Positions 54,232 through 63,172 are shown, counted from the first letter of the stretch. The stretch is DNA of 64,000 nucleotides from Carnobacterium divergens (GCF_900258435.1 NZ_LT992558.1:346866-410865), one strand, 5' to 3'. The notes: generated by a model from the sequence alone, not told the origin. Made by a program: numbers and translations.

Positions 54232-54720
54232 TTATTTTTTAATTCCATAGAGAATACAGCCTGATAAGTTTGCAAGTAATTGGCCTGTATTCGTTTGAGT
54301 AAAATCATCGTTATTCCCTCCGCTACTAGGATCAGGAGGCAAAACAGCCTTTGGTTGAATCGAGTAGGGAGTAAGATTAGAAATTTTTAGAGCGGATTGT
54401 TTTTTTGTAGTTTCTTTTTTTACTTTTGTTTTCTTTTTGACAGATGCTGTTTTTTTACGAGGGGCTGGATGAACAGTTTCAAGTTCTTTGTTTTGTCTGG
54501 AAGGACCTACAGTATCCGTAGATTCAGGAGGTGCTTCAACGGGGTCTACTGTGATCGCTGGATTGAGCGGGTTGACAGGCGAGCTATCGGCTAATAAAAC
54601 GATAGCCGGATCATTTGGACTAGCTTTAATAGACATAGGGAAAAAGAGTCCCGAAAATAACAAGCCGCAGATAATAGAAGATTGAGTAAAATGTAAAAAT
54701 TTATGGTTCATAAAATTCAC
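54232..54720 (-). CDS. Exported WxL-like linker protein lacking the WxL domain
   Basis: 162-residue protein with a signal peptide (about 1-33), then SPVNPLNP and a Pro/Glu linker like those of the WxL proteins, then a Lys/Thr-rich basic segment (KKTASVKKKTKVKKETTKK) and a short tail. The C-terminal WxL domain is missing. The first 4 bp overlap the end of the Mga-like gene. It is probably a truncated or frameshifted WxL gene, or a basic wall-linked secreted peptide. Confidence 0.55.
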   Translation of the reverse strand: MNFMNHKFLHFTQSSIICGLLFSGLFFPMSIKASPNDPAIVLLADSSPVNPLNPAITVDPVEAPPESTDTVGPSRQNKELETVHPAPRKKTASVKKKTKVKKETTKKQSALKISNLTPYSIQPKAVLPPDPSSGGNNDDFTQTNTGQLLANLSGCILYGIKK

Positions 54721-56156
54721 CTTTCCTTATGTTTCAATTCAATAATTTTGTTTCCGAAGTATTCCCAATCAGTTGGCAAAGGCGGATTTTTCCAAATAAT
54801 ATAATCGCACTGGGAATGAGCGGGTTTAAAATCAGAAAGATACAGATTTGTTTGATTGGATAGACTGGGTTCAATCACGATATTTAGAAATTTAAAAGAC
54901 TTGATTGAAGTGCTAATGAAATGATTATATGATTTTCCATGAGAAAAGTCGACACAAACGTATATAGGATTATTCAAAAGTGAGGCAGGTAAGTATCGAA
55001 TCAAGGAAAATAAATAATCATAAAATAAAATAGTTGTTTCCTCATTCTTATTGAAATTCTTATGAATAAAAAATTCAGAAAATAAGAAAAAATCGGGATA
55101 ATTTTCTTTTAAAAATTCAGGATTGGCTTGGAAATACATCATTAAATCAGAATGATTAAACTTTAAAAATTTGTAGTGAATCCGATTTAATTCCTTTTTT
55201 AACAAAGCATAGTAAGTTTCCTCTGTTTGAATATCAAAACGGTTGCCTAGCTGTTTTAAAAAAAGATCGGTTAAATCTAAAGCAGGTGTGCAACTTGATT
55301 CAATAAATTTTAGAGAAGCGGTTGTATTGATTTTTGGAATCAAATTTCCAGCAAATAAGAAGGAACATAAAAAGCTGGTTTCCAATTTTAATTGCGCTTT
55401 TGTCAGAGTTGTTGTATCTACAAAGAATTGAACAATCATTGGCTTTATCGTTAATTGAATAGCATTAAAAGGCACACTAGTTCCTTGTTTTTTCAGTGTA
55501 TTTCCAAAAAAAAGTCGTTGAAACGTAATACATAAAAAGAAAGTAATTTTAATTTTCTGTGTAGAAGAGAAGGTAGTGTTGAGAAAGGCTGAAAGTTCCT
55601 TAAGAAATAATTCGGCTAGTTCAACGAGTTCTTTAGAGAATGGGTACTCTAAGCTGTTGAAAGAGTGAAAATATACCTCAAAAAGAAAGAGACGAATGTC
55701 CGATTCTAGCCCTGCAAGCTGTAAATCAGAGTCAATCGTAATACGATAATTTTTTAAAATAGTTTCCAATTCACTTCTCAATAGATACGCAGCAGAAAGG
55801 CTTAGAAATTGATTTGCTGAGAACTGTTCTAACGAGAAGTTCTTTTCTTTAAACATACCATCTAACAAGAGAAACAAGTTAGAAGCCTTTAAATAAATCC
55901 ACTGTAACGAAAGAATTGAATCAGTTCCATCGGATTGAAAGGTAATTTTTTTTGAATCTAATTTGATTTGAATGCCAGTAATATGATGGTCGGCTAAGTC
56001 TTCAATAATTTGTTTAATTGATTTTTTGACAATAAAATTTGAAAAAGAGAGGGCGTCACTGACTTCTTGAATCGATGTAGTTTGTAAAGGAGTTAATTCT
56101 AAATGATGTAAGATGGCCATTCTATGTTGATATTCTTTATTTAACAAAAAATTCAT
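54717..56156 (-). CDS. Mga-like transcriptional regulator of WxL cluster 2
   Basis: 479-residue relative of the 38706 regulator in layout: N-terminal helix-turn-helix (TTSIQEVSDALSFSNFIVKKSI), PRD-like helical core and a C-terminal portion with the EIIB-like CDYIIWKN segment. AAGGAGG precedes the ATG. It is divergent from the 56585 gene across a 428-bp control region and probably activates cluster 2. The truncated WxL-like gene follows it with a 4-bp overlap. Confidence 0.8.
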   Translation of the reverse strand: MNFLLNKEYQHRMAILHHLELTPLQTTSIQEVSDALSFSNFIVKKSIKQIIEDLADHHITGIQIKLDSKKITFQSDGTDSILSLQWIYLKASNLFLLLDGMFKEKNFSLEQFSANQFLSLSAAYLLRSELETILKNYRITIDSDLQLAGLESDIRLFLFEVYFHSFNSLEYPFSKELVELAELFLKELSAFLNTTFSSTQKIKITFFLCITFQRLFFGNTLKKQGTSVPFNAIQLTIKPMIVQFFVDTTTLTKAQLKLETSFLCSFLFAGNLIPKINTTASLKFIESSCTPALDLTDLFLKQLGNRFDIQTEETYYALLKKELNRIHYKFLKFNHSDLMMYFQANPEFLKENYPDFFLFSEFFIHKNFNKNEETTILFYDYLFSLIRYLPASLLNNPIYVCVDFSHGKSYNHFISTSIKSFKFLNIVIEPSLSNQTNLYLSDFKPAHSQCDYIIWKNPPLPTDWEYFGNKIIELKHKER

Positions 56157-56374
56157 GAGGATCCTCCTTATACATTATTTTATTTAATCTAGTCTATACT
56201 TTATAGGAATATAATTATCAAGTCTAGAGCTAATTTTTATGTTTTAAGTGAATTCAAACAACTATAGAATAACAGAGACATATATTTAATGCTATTTTAT
56301 TTTAAAAACTAGCTTATTTAAACCCATTCAAATAAGGATTCTAAAAAATTTCCAAAAAAAATAAATTTTTTAAA

Positions 56375-56403
56375 ATGACAGTGAAAATAGTAGATGATAT
56401 AGT
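56375..56403 (+). promoter_or_regulatory. Candidate promoter upstream of WxL cluster 2
   Basis: ATGACA, 17 bp, TATAGT, with TGA before the -10. The start of transcription would fall near 56410, about 20 nt before the terminator stem. Confidence 0.5.
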
Positions 56404-56430
56404 AATTGCAGATAGGAACAACATAAAAAA

Positions 56431-56470
56431 AGTGTCTCGTAAACAAATGTTTACGAGACACTTTTTTTTT
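56431..56470. terminator. Orphan terminator / attenuator hairpin
   Basis: Perfect 15-bp inverted repeat AGTGTCTCGTAAACA / TGTTTACGAGACACT with a 2-nt centre, flanked by A7 and T9, so it can end transcription in both directions. No gene ends beside it on the plus strand. Confidence 0.8.
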
Positions 56471-56541
56471 GCCTTTTTCACCAATCTAAATTGGCATCAA
56501 AGCTGACTTTCACTCGTGTATGACGATTTTTTTAATAGCGT

Positions 56542-56565
56542 GTCGTAATCATTTGTTTACACGAC
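56542..56565. promoter_or_regulatory. Palindrome related to the attenuator stem
   Basis: GTCGTAATCATTTGTTTACACGAC has 5-bp GTCGT / ACGAC arms and, read on the other strand, GTAAACAAATGATTACGAC, nearly the core of the stem at 56431-56462 (GTAAACAAATGTTTACGAG). Two related palindromes about 105 bp apart may be regulator sites. Confidence 0.5.
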
Positions 56566-56584
56566 TCATTTAAGGGGTGAAAGA

Positions 56585-59500
56585 ATGCAAGTCAGGATGA
56601 ACAAAAAGCAAATGAGCATATGGATTGTCGCACTATTTGTTTTAGGATTAATCGTATCCGGAATTCACTATGTAACTAAATTTAAAGAATCTGGAATTAA
56701 AGCTGAGGAATTAAATTTAACGATTTCCTCAAGCCAACAAGAATTTTATGAGAATGAAGAGTTTCAATTTGACATAACGATTGCTGATCCGTTAAGCAAT
56801 CCAGTAATTTATTTAGAAGTACCACTAGAATTTGAATTAAATACAGAGCACATTCTCCAAGCCAATCAAGGAGTAATTGAAAGAATCGAACCAGTAGGAA
56901 CTAGACAAAAAATTACATTGGCAAGTGAGATAAATACTCCTATTAAGCTAAATATAGCAGGGAACCTTACAAATGCAGGAGAGTTCAAGGCAACTGTAGC
57001 AGATGAAGCTGGGGCAGAAAAACAATTTCCTATCACAGTCAAAGCACATCCGTCGATAGAAACATTGAATGAACCAAAGGAGAATACAGAAGCAGAACCA
57101 GTGAGTCCAGAAGTTCCAACAAAAGAGCAACCCACTCCGAATGAGGAACTTGAGCCACCGGCTGTAGAAAATCCATTAGAAAAGACAGAAGCAGACAGTG
57201 CTATTCCTTCTTCTCAACTAGAAGCAATTCAATCCCGATTGAATTTATTGCCAAAAGATTCTCTGTTGGTAAATGAACCAGACGTCATCAAAATTCCAAA
57301 AACAAATCCACCTCAAACCATTTCAGGAGAGTATGGGCTTGTACTCACACGTTTTAAAGAAAGCACAGTTAATTACTTTATTCATGGAGTAAATAAAGGG
57401 AAACCAAGTGCGAAACAACGTATTACAAGAGCACAATCAGGCGAAGATACCTATATTTACTACACAAAAACAGGTATCTATAAAGGGCGAGTGATTGATG
57501 TTAAAGAGGTCATTGTAAACACAGCAAGTGGCGGGTCTTCATTTGGAACAGCGACACCGACTCCAGGGGGGAGCAATAATATGCTATCAGCATGGGTTGG
57601 TGGTGGTTCAAGGTATAATCCTGCGACAATCAGAGTTGAATTTTATGATTCTGAAACAGGAGAGAAGATCAAAGTTAAAGGGGTTTGGAATTTAACCGAT
57701 ATCGATCATGATGAATCAGCAATCATGTACTCAGACAGTATACAAGAAGTTTACGTCAGAGAAGATTCAGATGTTTTAGGTGAACGTAAGAGCAATCAGC
57801 TAACGGTTGAGTCCCCACGAAATACCAATGTCAGCGAAACGGATGAGAAACGGTGGGTCAGCGTTGCCTATGGGGAGACAGATGAACTGACTTTTGATTA
57901 TTACTCATCCAGAAGTTGGAATGGATACGATGTAAAAAGTTTGGTTCCAATTGCCTTTCCTGATCCATCTAAAATTGGAACAGTAGAAAATCAAGCAACG
58001 AAACAGATTAACTATACAACCTATGTCAGCGTACCTTACAGACAAATAAAAAATTTCGAACCGCAATTAATTATTGAAGATCCTGTAATTGATGAGTTGA
58101 ACATTCAAGCCTTTGATATTGTAGATACGTTAACAGGACAAAATGTAAATAGTTTGTTTACCCTTTCCCAGCAAGGAAATAACATTCGGGCTGAAGCAAA
58201 ATCCACCTCCTTAAAGAAAGCTGATTTTTACAATAAAATGTATGCCTTAGAAGTGAAAGCCACCGTTAAAGAAGGGGCAGATTTGTCAAAATATCCTTAT
58301 GAAAAAGGCCACCGGTTGTTGCCGAATACCAGTCAAATCATTGTAACCAATTCAGATGCCTCAGATAAAATCGTGAAAAGTAACGAAGCATTTGCAAAAT
58401 TAAAAGATGAGCGACTTGAAGTCAAAGAAGAGGTAGTTCACCTTGATGGTTCCGTAGCAGATAGTGCCACACCAGGAGAGCAGTTGAAGTATCGAGGAAC
58501 CGCCTTGAGTTCCTATCAATCTGAAACTGAAACAAACAACTATGCTTCATTAACCTTTACCACAACCGTTGATTCACAGCTTGAAACGATTACGAATATC
58601 ACCTTAAAAGATGAGTCGGGTCAAGTGGTTGGAACAGGGTCATATGATGCAAGCACGAAGCAAATTACGGCTTCACTAACTAAGCCAGTAAGTAGAAAAC
58701 AGGCTGTTTATCTAGAATACAACGGAACAGTTAAAAAAGGTGTCCCAACAGGTACCCTTGTGAAAGCAAAGACTGCCGTTGAAGGGAAATACAGCAATGG
58801 TGTCGAAATTCCGTTAAGTGTTTCAAACGAAGTGAGCACGTTGATTGAAGATTACGGTGTACTAGAAGAAAGTGTCACACATCAAGATGGCTCTGTTGCT
58901 GATTATGCGCAAGTCAATGATGTTCTTCATTACAAAATAATTTATCGCACACCCTATAAAAAAGCGGAGGTTAAATACAGTACCCTTTCAATCAATTCAG
59001 ACATTACTGAAATAACAAGTTATACAAAAAATAGTAGCAATTTAGTAGCTCATACAGAGTCAGGTAAGCCTTTAGCGACTCCGACGATAACAGGAAATAC
59101 CCTTTCCTTAAATGATCGTTCCGGTACAATAGCTGCTAACGAATCGATTGTTGTCGAGTTTGATGTGACGGTAGCTGCTGAAAAAGTATCTGATGGAACC
59201 CTTTTCAAAAATTCAGCAGTAGCCAATATGAACTTTTCCGATGGTTTTAAAGCAGTTGGAGTGACATCGAATACCGTGCAAACAATCATCAAAGGAGTAC
59301 TAGAATTTGTTTCTGCACCAAATGAACTAAATTTCGGAGATAATTTAAAAATTTCAACTAAAGACAAATCTTACCCAATTCAAAATAAAGACGAAGGATT
59401 GATTGTTCAAGATAGCCGTGGCAAAGGAAATCAATGGTCAATGAGAGCGACTCTTCTAAAAGAGTTGACTGGTGAGTCTGGGCATCAATTAATGAACAGT

Positions 59501-59722
59501 TTACATTATTACAATCAAGGAAAAGAACTTGCCTTTACAATAGGAGATTCGATTCCAATTAGAGATCAAAAAACGACAGACAATCAACCTGTCGAAATTT
59601 CAAATGATTGGCAAGATATTCAAGAAGGGCCTGTTTTAAAAGTGAAGGCGGGTCAACCTTATAGTGAAAAATATACAGGTGCCATCCAATGGACACTGCA
59701 ATCTGTTCCAGGAAATGAATAA
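56585..59722 (+). CDS. Large WxL-domain surface protein (cluster 2)
   Basis: 1045-residue exported protein. N-terminal signal/anchor (about 9-27), a beta domain (35-150), a Pro/Glu linker (160-205), a long region of beta modules (215-620), two tandem repeats beginning with (H)xDGSVAD (about 620-755 and 760-900, DUF11/isopeptide-like), and a C-terminal WxL domain (about 900-1045). The first WxL motif reads QWSM, Met replacing Leu; the second is QWTLQSVP. AAGGGGTG precedes the ATG. It is first in cluster 2 and probably the ligand-binding giant of that complex. Confidence 0.87.
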   Translation: MQVRMNKKQMSIWIVALFVLGLIVSGIHYVTKFKESGIKAEELNLTISSSQQEFYENEEFQFDITIADPLSNPVIYLEVPLEFELNTEHILQANQGVIERIEPVGTRQKITLASEINTPIKLNIAGNLTNAGEFKATVADEAGAEKQFPITVKAHPSIETLNEPKENTEAEPVSPEVPTKEQPTPNEELEPPAVENPLEKTEADSAIPSSQLEAIQSRLNLLPKDSLLVNEPDVIKIPKTNPPQTISGEYGLVLTRFKESTVNYFIHGVNKGKPSAKQRITRAQSGEDTYIYYTKTGIYKGRVIDVKEVIVNTASGGSSFGTATPTPGGSNNMLSAWVGGGSRYNPATIRVEFYDSETGEKIKVKGVWNLTDIDHDESAIMYSDSIQEVYVREDSDVLGERKSNQLTVESPRNTNVSETDEKRWVSVAYGETDELTFDYYSSRSWNGYDVKSLVPIAFPDPSKIGTVENQATKQINYTTYVSVPYRQIKNFEPQLIIEDPVIDELNIQAFDIVDTLTGQNVNSLFTLSQQGNNIRAEAKSTSLKKADFYNKMYALEVKATVKEGADLSKYPYEKGHRLLPNTSQIIVTNSDASDKIVKSNEAFAKLKDERLEVKEEVVHLDGSVADSATPGEQLKYRGTALSSYQSETETNNYASLTFTTTVDSQLETITNITLKDESGQVVGTGSYDASTKQITASLTKPVSRKQAVYLEYNGTVKKGVPTGTLVKAKTAVEGKYSNGVEIPLSVSNEVSTLIEDYGVLEESVTHQDGSVADYAQVNDVLHYKIIYRTPYKKAEVKYSTLSINSDITEITSYTKNSSNLVAHTESGKPLATPTITGNTLSLNDRSGTIAANESIVVEFDVTVAAEKVSDGTLFKNSAVANMNFSDGFKAVGVTSNTVQTIIKGVLEFVSAPNELNFGDNLKISTKDKSYPIQNKDEGLIVQDSRGKGNQWSMRATLLKELTGESGHQLMNSLHYYNQGKELAFTIGDSIPIRDQKTTDNQPVEISNDWQDIQEGPVLKVKAGQPYSEKYTGAIQWTLQSVPGNE

Positions 59723-59734
59723 GGGGGAGATAAA

Positions 59735-60070
59735 ATGAAAAAAAGAATCGTCTTGGTTTTGTTACTTTTAGGTTGTCTCTCAACATCTTGGACAATTGTA
59801 GAAGCAGCTGAAAAACAAAGCTATGAATCAAATAGTGGAATCGGTTTTTATGGGACATATGAATATCCAGAGCCAGAAATTCCTAATCAAATTCCTCCAG
59901 CAGGAAAACCAAGCGTACCACCACCAAATCAAGGACGCTTGCCACAAACAGGAACAACTAATTCAAGTTATTTAACCTTAATAGGGCTAGTTCTTTTCAC
60001 TAGTACAGTCCTATTAATAGTAATAAATAAAAACAAAAAACAGGAGGAAATTTATAATGAAATTAATTAA
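59735..60070 (+). CDS. Small LPxTG-anchored protein (cluster 2, CscD-like)
   Basis: 111-residue exported protein: signal peptide (about 1-24), short Pro-rich mature part (IPPAGKPSVPPPNQG), LPQTGT, hydrophobic helix and a Lys-rich tail. It corresponds to the 40735 protein of cluster 1. AAGGGGG precedes the ATG. Its 3' end overlaps the next WxL gene by 14 bp. Confidence 0.87.
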   Translation: MKKRIVLVLLLLGCLSTSWTIVEAAEKQSYESNSGIGFYGTYEYPEPEIPNQIPPAGKPSVPPPNQGRLPQTGTTNSSYLTLIGLVLFTSTVLLIVINKNKKQEEIYNEIN

Positions 60071-60854
60071 ATATGGAACTACAGCAGCAATGGTATTAGC
60101 AAGTATTGCAGCAACTGGAGTGCAGGCTTTTGCAGCAGAAGACGATTACGTAAGAACGTATCAAAGTGGAGGGATTGTTGAATTCGTACCAGATGAAGAC
60201 CCAACGGACCCAGTCGATCCAGTTGATCCAGATCCAAACAAGCCAGTAAATCCATGGGATCCAACAACACCAGATCACAAGCCAAATCCAGGGACAGACG
60301 GACCGCTAAGTATTGATTTCGCATCAAGTATCGATTTTGGTAAAAATAAAATTACCAATAAAGACGAAACGTACTATGCAAATCCACAATATTTATGGAA
60401 TGAAGATATGTCAGATTTTGATCCAGCAACAGCAAGACCAAACTACGTACAAATTACAGACAAACGCGGAAATAATGGCGGTTGGTCACTAAGTGTTAAA
60501 CAAGAAGGACAATTTAAAAACGATAAAACCTTAAACAAAGAATTAACAGGTTCACAAATTACCTTTACAGAAGGTGTATCAGCTTCAAATATCGAAAATG
60601 TAATCGCACCAAAAACATTTGATATGGCATTAACGCCAAATACTTCTACTAAAGTAATGACAGCTGTTAAAGGTGCCGGTGCTGGTACTTGGGTAGATCG
60701 CTTCGGTACGCTTGAAGATATGGAAGTCGAAGGAAAAACAGTTAAGAAAAACAAAGCCATCACATTAGACGTGCCAGGAACAACAGCTAAAGATGCAGTA
60801 AAATACGATACAAAATTAACTTGGACATTAACAGATGTTCCAGGAAATGAATAA
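60057..60854 (+). CDS. WxL-domain surface protein (cluster 2, first small)
   Basis: 265-residue WxL protein: signal peptide (about 1-24), an Asp/Pro repeat linker (PTDPVDPVDPDPNKP), WxL domain with GWSLSVKQ and TWTLTDVP, ending in GNE like the large 56585 protein. AGGAGG lies upstream inside the LPxTG gene. The DP-rich linker repeats may vary in length between strains. Confidence 0.92.
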   Translation: MKLIKYGTTAAMVLASIAATGVQAFAAEDDYVRTYQSGGIVEFVPDEDPTDPVDPVDPDPNKPVNPWDPTTPDHKPNPGTDGPLSIDFASSIDFGKNKITNKDETYYANPQYLWNEDMSDFDPATARPNYVQITDKRGNNGGWSLSVKQEGQFKNDKTLNKELTGSQITFTEGVSASNIENVIAPKTFDMALTPNTSTKVMTAVKGAGAGTWVDRFGTLEDMEVEGKTVKKNKAITLDVPGTTAKDAVKYDTKLTWTLTDVPGNE

Positions 60855-60898
60855 AATTAACTAAACTAAAAAAAACAAATTAGAGGAGAAATGAAAAA

Positions 60899-61684
60899 AT
60901 GAAATCATTAAAATTAGCAACCGTAGGAACTGTCTTATTCAGTACATTACTATTAAGTGGAGTGGGTCATGTTTCAGCAGCACCAGGCCCTATTCCAGCG
61001 AATCGTGACACAAACGCACAAGTAAAATTTGTTGAAGACGAATCACCAACAGATCCAACAGACCCAACAGATCCAGATCCAGAAAAACCAGTTGATCCGG
61101 TTGATCCAACGGATCCAGAAAAACCAGTTGATCCAGGTACCAACGGACCATTAAGTTTAGACTATGCATCAAGCCTAGACTTCGGTGAGCAATTAATTTC
61201 AACTAAAAACCAAACGTATTTTGCAAAACCTCAATACCTAAGAGGTGAGGATGGCAAAGCAGATTTAAAAAATCCAGTTCCAAACTACGCTCAAGTAACA
61301 GACAAACGTGGTGGTGAAAAAGGCTGGTCATTAAGTGTGAAACAAAATGGTCAATTCAAATCAGCTAAAGAAGGCAAAGAGTTAGTCGGAGCAGAAGTAA
61401 CCTTTAAAAATGGTCAAGTTGCCTCTGTTTCAAATTCAAAAGCACCTAGCGTTGTCAAAACTTCTTTCTCATTGAAAAATGATGGTACAGGTGTAGCTGA
61501 AAACATTATGTCAGCAGCTACAGGTGAAGGTTTTGGTACTTGGGTATACCGTGCCGGAGATGCTGCAAGTATGGCTGAAAGTATTGAATTAAGCGTTCCA
61601 GGATCAAGTGTTAAAGATGCAGACACATATAAAACAACGTTAACTTGGACATTAACAGATACACCAGCTAACTCAAAAGAATAA
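60899..61684 (+). CDS. WxL-domain surface protein (cluster 2, second small)
   Basis: 261-residue close paralogue of the preceding protein: signal peptide (about 1-23), DPTDPTDPDPEKPVDP-type linker, WxL domain with GWSLSVKQ and TWTLTDTP. GAGGAG precedes the ATG. The strong similarity of the pair, with codon use richer in preferred codons than cluster 1, suggests recent duplication and high expression. Confidence 0.92.
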   Translation: MKSLKLATVGTVLFSTLLLSGVGHVSAAPGPIPANRDTNAQVKFVEDESPTDPTDPTDPDPEKPVDPVDPTDPEKPVDPGTNGPLSLDYASSLDFGEQLISTKNQTYFAKPQYLRGEDGKADLKNPVPNYAQVTDKRGGEKGWSLSVKQNGQFKSAKEGKELVGAEVTFKNGQVASVSNSKAPSVVKTSFSLKNDGTGVAENIMSAATGEGFGTWVYRAGDAASMAESIELSVPGSSVKDADTYKTTLTWTLTDTPANSKE

Positions 61685-61701
61685 TAAAAAAGTTTCTATG
61701 T

Positions 61702-61743
61702 ATAGGAATACATCTATCTGGTGTATTCCTATGCCTATTTTTT
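61702..61743 (+). terminator. Attenuating hairpin between WxL and DUF916 genes
   Basis: ATAGGAATACA / TGTATTCCTAT perfect 11-bp stem with a 9-nt loop, then GCCTATTTTTT. The interrupted T-run suggests partial termination, giving more WxL protein than tether. Confidence 0.65.
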
Positions 61744-61768
61744 CATTTATAGTAGGAGGAAGAAAAAT

Positions 61769-62875
61769 ATGTTGAACGTCAAAAAAAAATTAGTGATTGG
61801 GTTAATCTTTCTTCTAAGTTTAGTAAGTATAATCCCACAAGCAAACGCCTCGCAATTAAAATTTAGCGTGGAGCCTGTTATTCCAGAAAATCAAAAAGAC
61901 ACGTCTCACAGTTACTTTGATTTAACAATGAAGCCATCAGAAAAACAAACATTAAACATTCACATGCGTAATGACACAGACAATGAAGTGACAGTATTGC
62001 CTAGTGTACATGCAGCAACAACCAATATCAACGGAGTAGTCGAATATGGCGAATCCAATACAAAATTAGATAAAACAAGCAAGTACAATATAGAAGAAAT
62101 TGTAAAACCAGCCGTAGATGAAGTAAAAATTCCTGCAAATGGCTCTACAGATTTAGAATTAATGATTGAAATGCCAAAAGACGGATTTGATGGAATTCTA
62201 GCAGGCGGCATTACTCTAAAAGAAAAAGAAGACACAGCAGAAACTAAAAAAGAAAAAACACAACAAGGCTTAGCGATTGAAAATAAATATGCCTATGTAG
62301 TAGCCGTCGTATTGCAAGAAACAGACGTTAAAATTGACTCAGAATTAAAATTAAACAAGGTTGAGCCTAACCAAGTCAATGCCCGTAACGTTATCAATGC
62401 AACCTTACAAAATACACAAGCTAAATATATGAACCAACTGTCAGTAGATACCAAAATTACTAAAAAAGGAGAAAGCGATGTTCTGTATTCTTCTAAAAAA
62501 GAAGAAATGCAAATGGCTCCAAATACATCATTTGCCTATCCAGTTTCGTTGAATGGTGAAAAGCTCAAAGCAGGAGACTACACCCTATCCATGACTGCAA
62601 AATCAATGGGGGAAACATGGAAGTTTAAAAAAGACTTTACAATCAAAGCAGATGTTGCGAAAGCCTTCAATGAAAAAGATGTCACTGTTAAAAAAGAGTA
62701 CACTTGGATTTACATTCTAATTGGCATTTTACTAATTTTACTAGCGTTGCTATTAATTTGGTTTATTATTCGAAAGAAAAAGAAAGAAAAGGAAAAGAAA
62801 GAAGCGCAAAAAAGAAGAAAAGCCAACCGAAAAAAACGTGCTAAAAAAGTGAACTTAGAAGAAGACAACAATTAA
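61769..62875 (+). CDS. WxL-interacting protein with DUF916/DUF3324 domains (cluster 2)
   Basis: 368-residue membrane tether: signal peptide (about 1-28), DUF916 (SYFDLTMKPSEKQ), DUF3324 (NKYAYVVAVVLQE, QMAPNTSFAYP), C-terminal helix (about 312-332) and a strongly basic tail (KKKEKEKKE, RRKANRKKRAKK). ATG 61769 follows AGGAGGA; an upstream in-frame start at 61721 falls in the attenuator stem and has no ribosome site. It is the only tether in cluster 2. Confidence 0.93.
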   Translation: MLNVKKKLVIGLIFLLSLVSIIPQANASQLKFSVEPVIPENQKDTSHSYFDLTMKPSEKQTLNIHMRNDTDNEVTVLPSVHAATTNINGVVEYGESNTKLDKTSKYNIEEIVKPAVDEVKIPANGSTDLELMIEMPKDGFDGILAGGITLKEKEDTAETKKEKTQQGLAIENKYAYVVAVVLQETDVKIDSELKLNKVEPNQVNARNVINATLQNTQAKYMNQLSVDTKITKKGESDVLYSSKKEEMQMAPNTSFAYPVSLNGEKLKAGDYTLSMTAKSMGETWKFKKDFTIKADVAKAFNEKDVTVKKEYTWIYILIGILLILLALLLIWFIIRKKKKEKEKKEAQKRRKANRKKRAKKVNLEEDNN

Positions 62876-62916
62876 AACGTTAGTTTGCATAATGGATTAA
62901 AGAGGAGGATAAAACC

Positions 62917-63141
62917 ATGAGAATCGAAAAAAATTGGGACGATTGCTTTGTTTATGCAATAAGCTTAGAAATTCCGGCTAGTTCTTATCGGAAGAAGTGG
63001 TTTACGAATCGAACAATTGTGCTTAAAAAAGAATTGGATTTTTCTGAAATGAAAGCCTTCATCAAACAGACCTTTGGCCCTGAAGTCACCTTGTTAAACG
63101 TAGATTTATGGGATGAAGGCCTCTTAATAAAAGAACGATAA
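62917..63141 (+). CDS. NWDD-family small cytoplasmic protein, copy 2
   Basis: 74-residue protein without signal peptide. It starts RIEKNWDDCFVYAISLEI and has ELDFSEMKAFIKQTFGP...LNVDLWDEG, aligning with the 40482 protein at NWDD-F-Y, ELD and the IK-x-FG-x-V-VD block. AGAGGAGG precedes the ATG, 41 bp after the DUF916 gene, and a strong terminator follows, so it ends the cluster 2 operon. No family recognised. Confidence 0.72.
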   Translation: MRIEKNWDDCFVYAISLEIPASSYRKKWFTNRTIVLKKELDFSEMKAFIKQTFGPEVTLLNVDLWDEGLLIKER

Positions 63142-63172
63142 GTTACACATGGAACAATACGGATTTAATAAG

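Larger units (their letters stand above)
56157..56584. promoter_or_regulatory. Divergent control region of WxL cluster 2
   Basis: 428 bp without genes. It contains a promoter candidate (56375-56403), an orphan terminator stem (56431-56470) and a related palindrome (56542-56565). The terminator directly after the promoter suggests that the cluster transcript passes an attenuator. Confidence 0.55.

Noticed and set aside
53527..54720. Complete transposon around the serine recombinase
   Set aside because: No transposase, no terminal inverted repeats or target duplications could be found on either side.
60150..61140. CRISPR-like repeats
   Set aside because: The repeated GATCCAACAGA-like units are Asp/Pro codon repeats in the WxL linkers, not spaced repeats. 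No CRISPR array was seen in the window.
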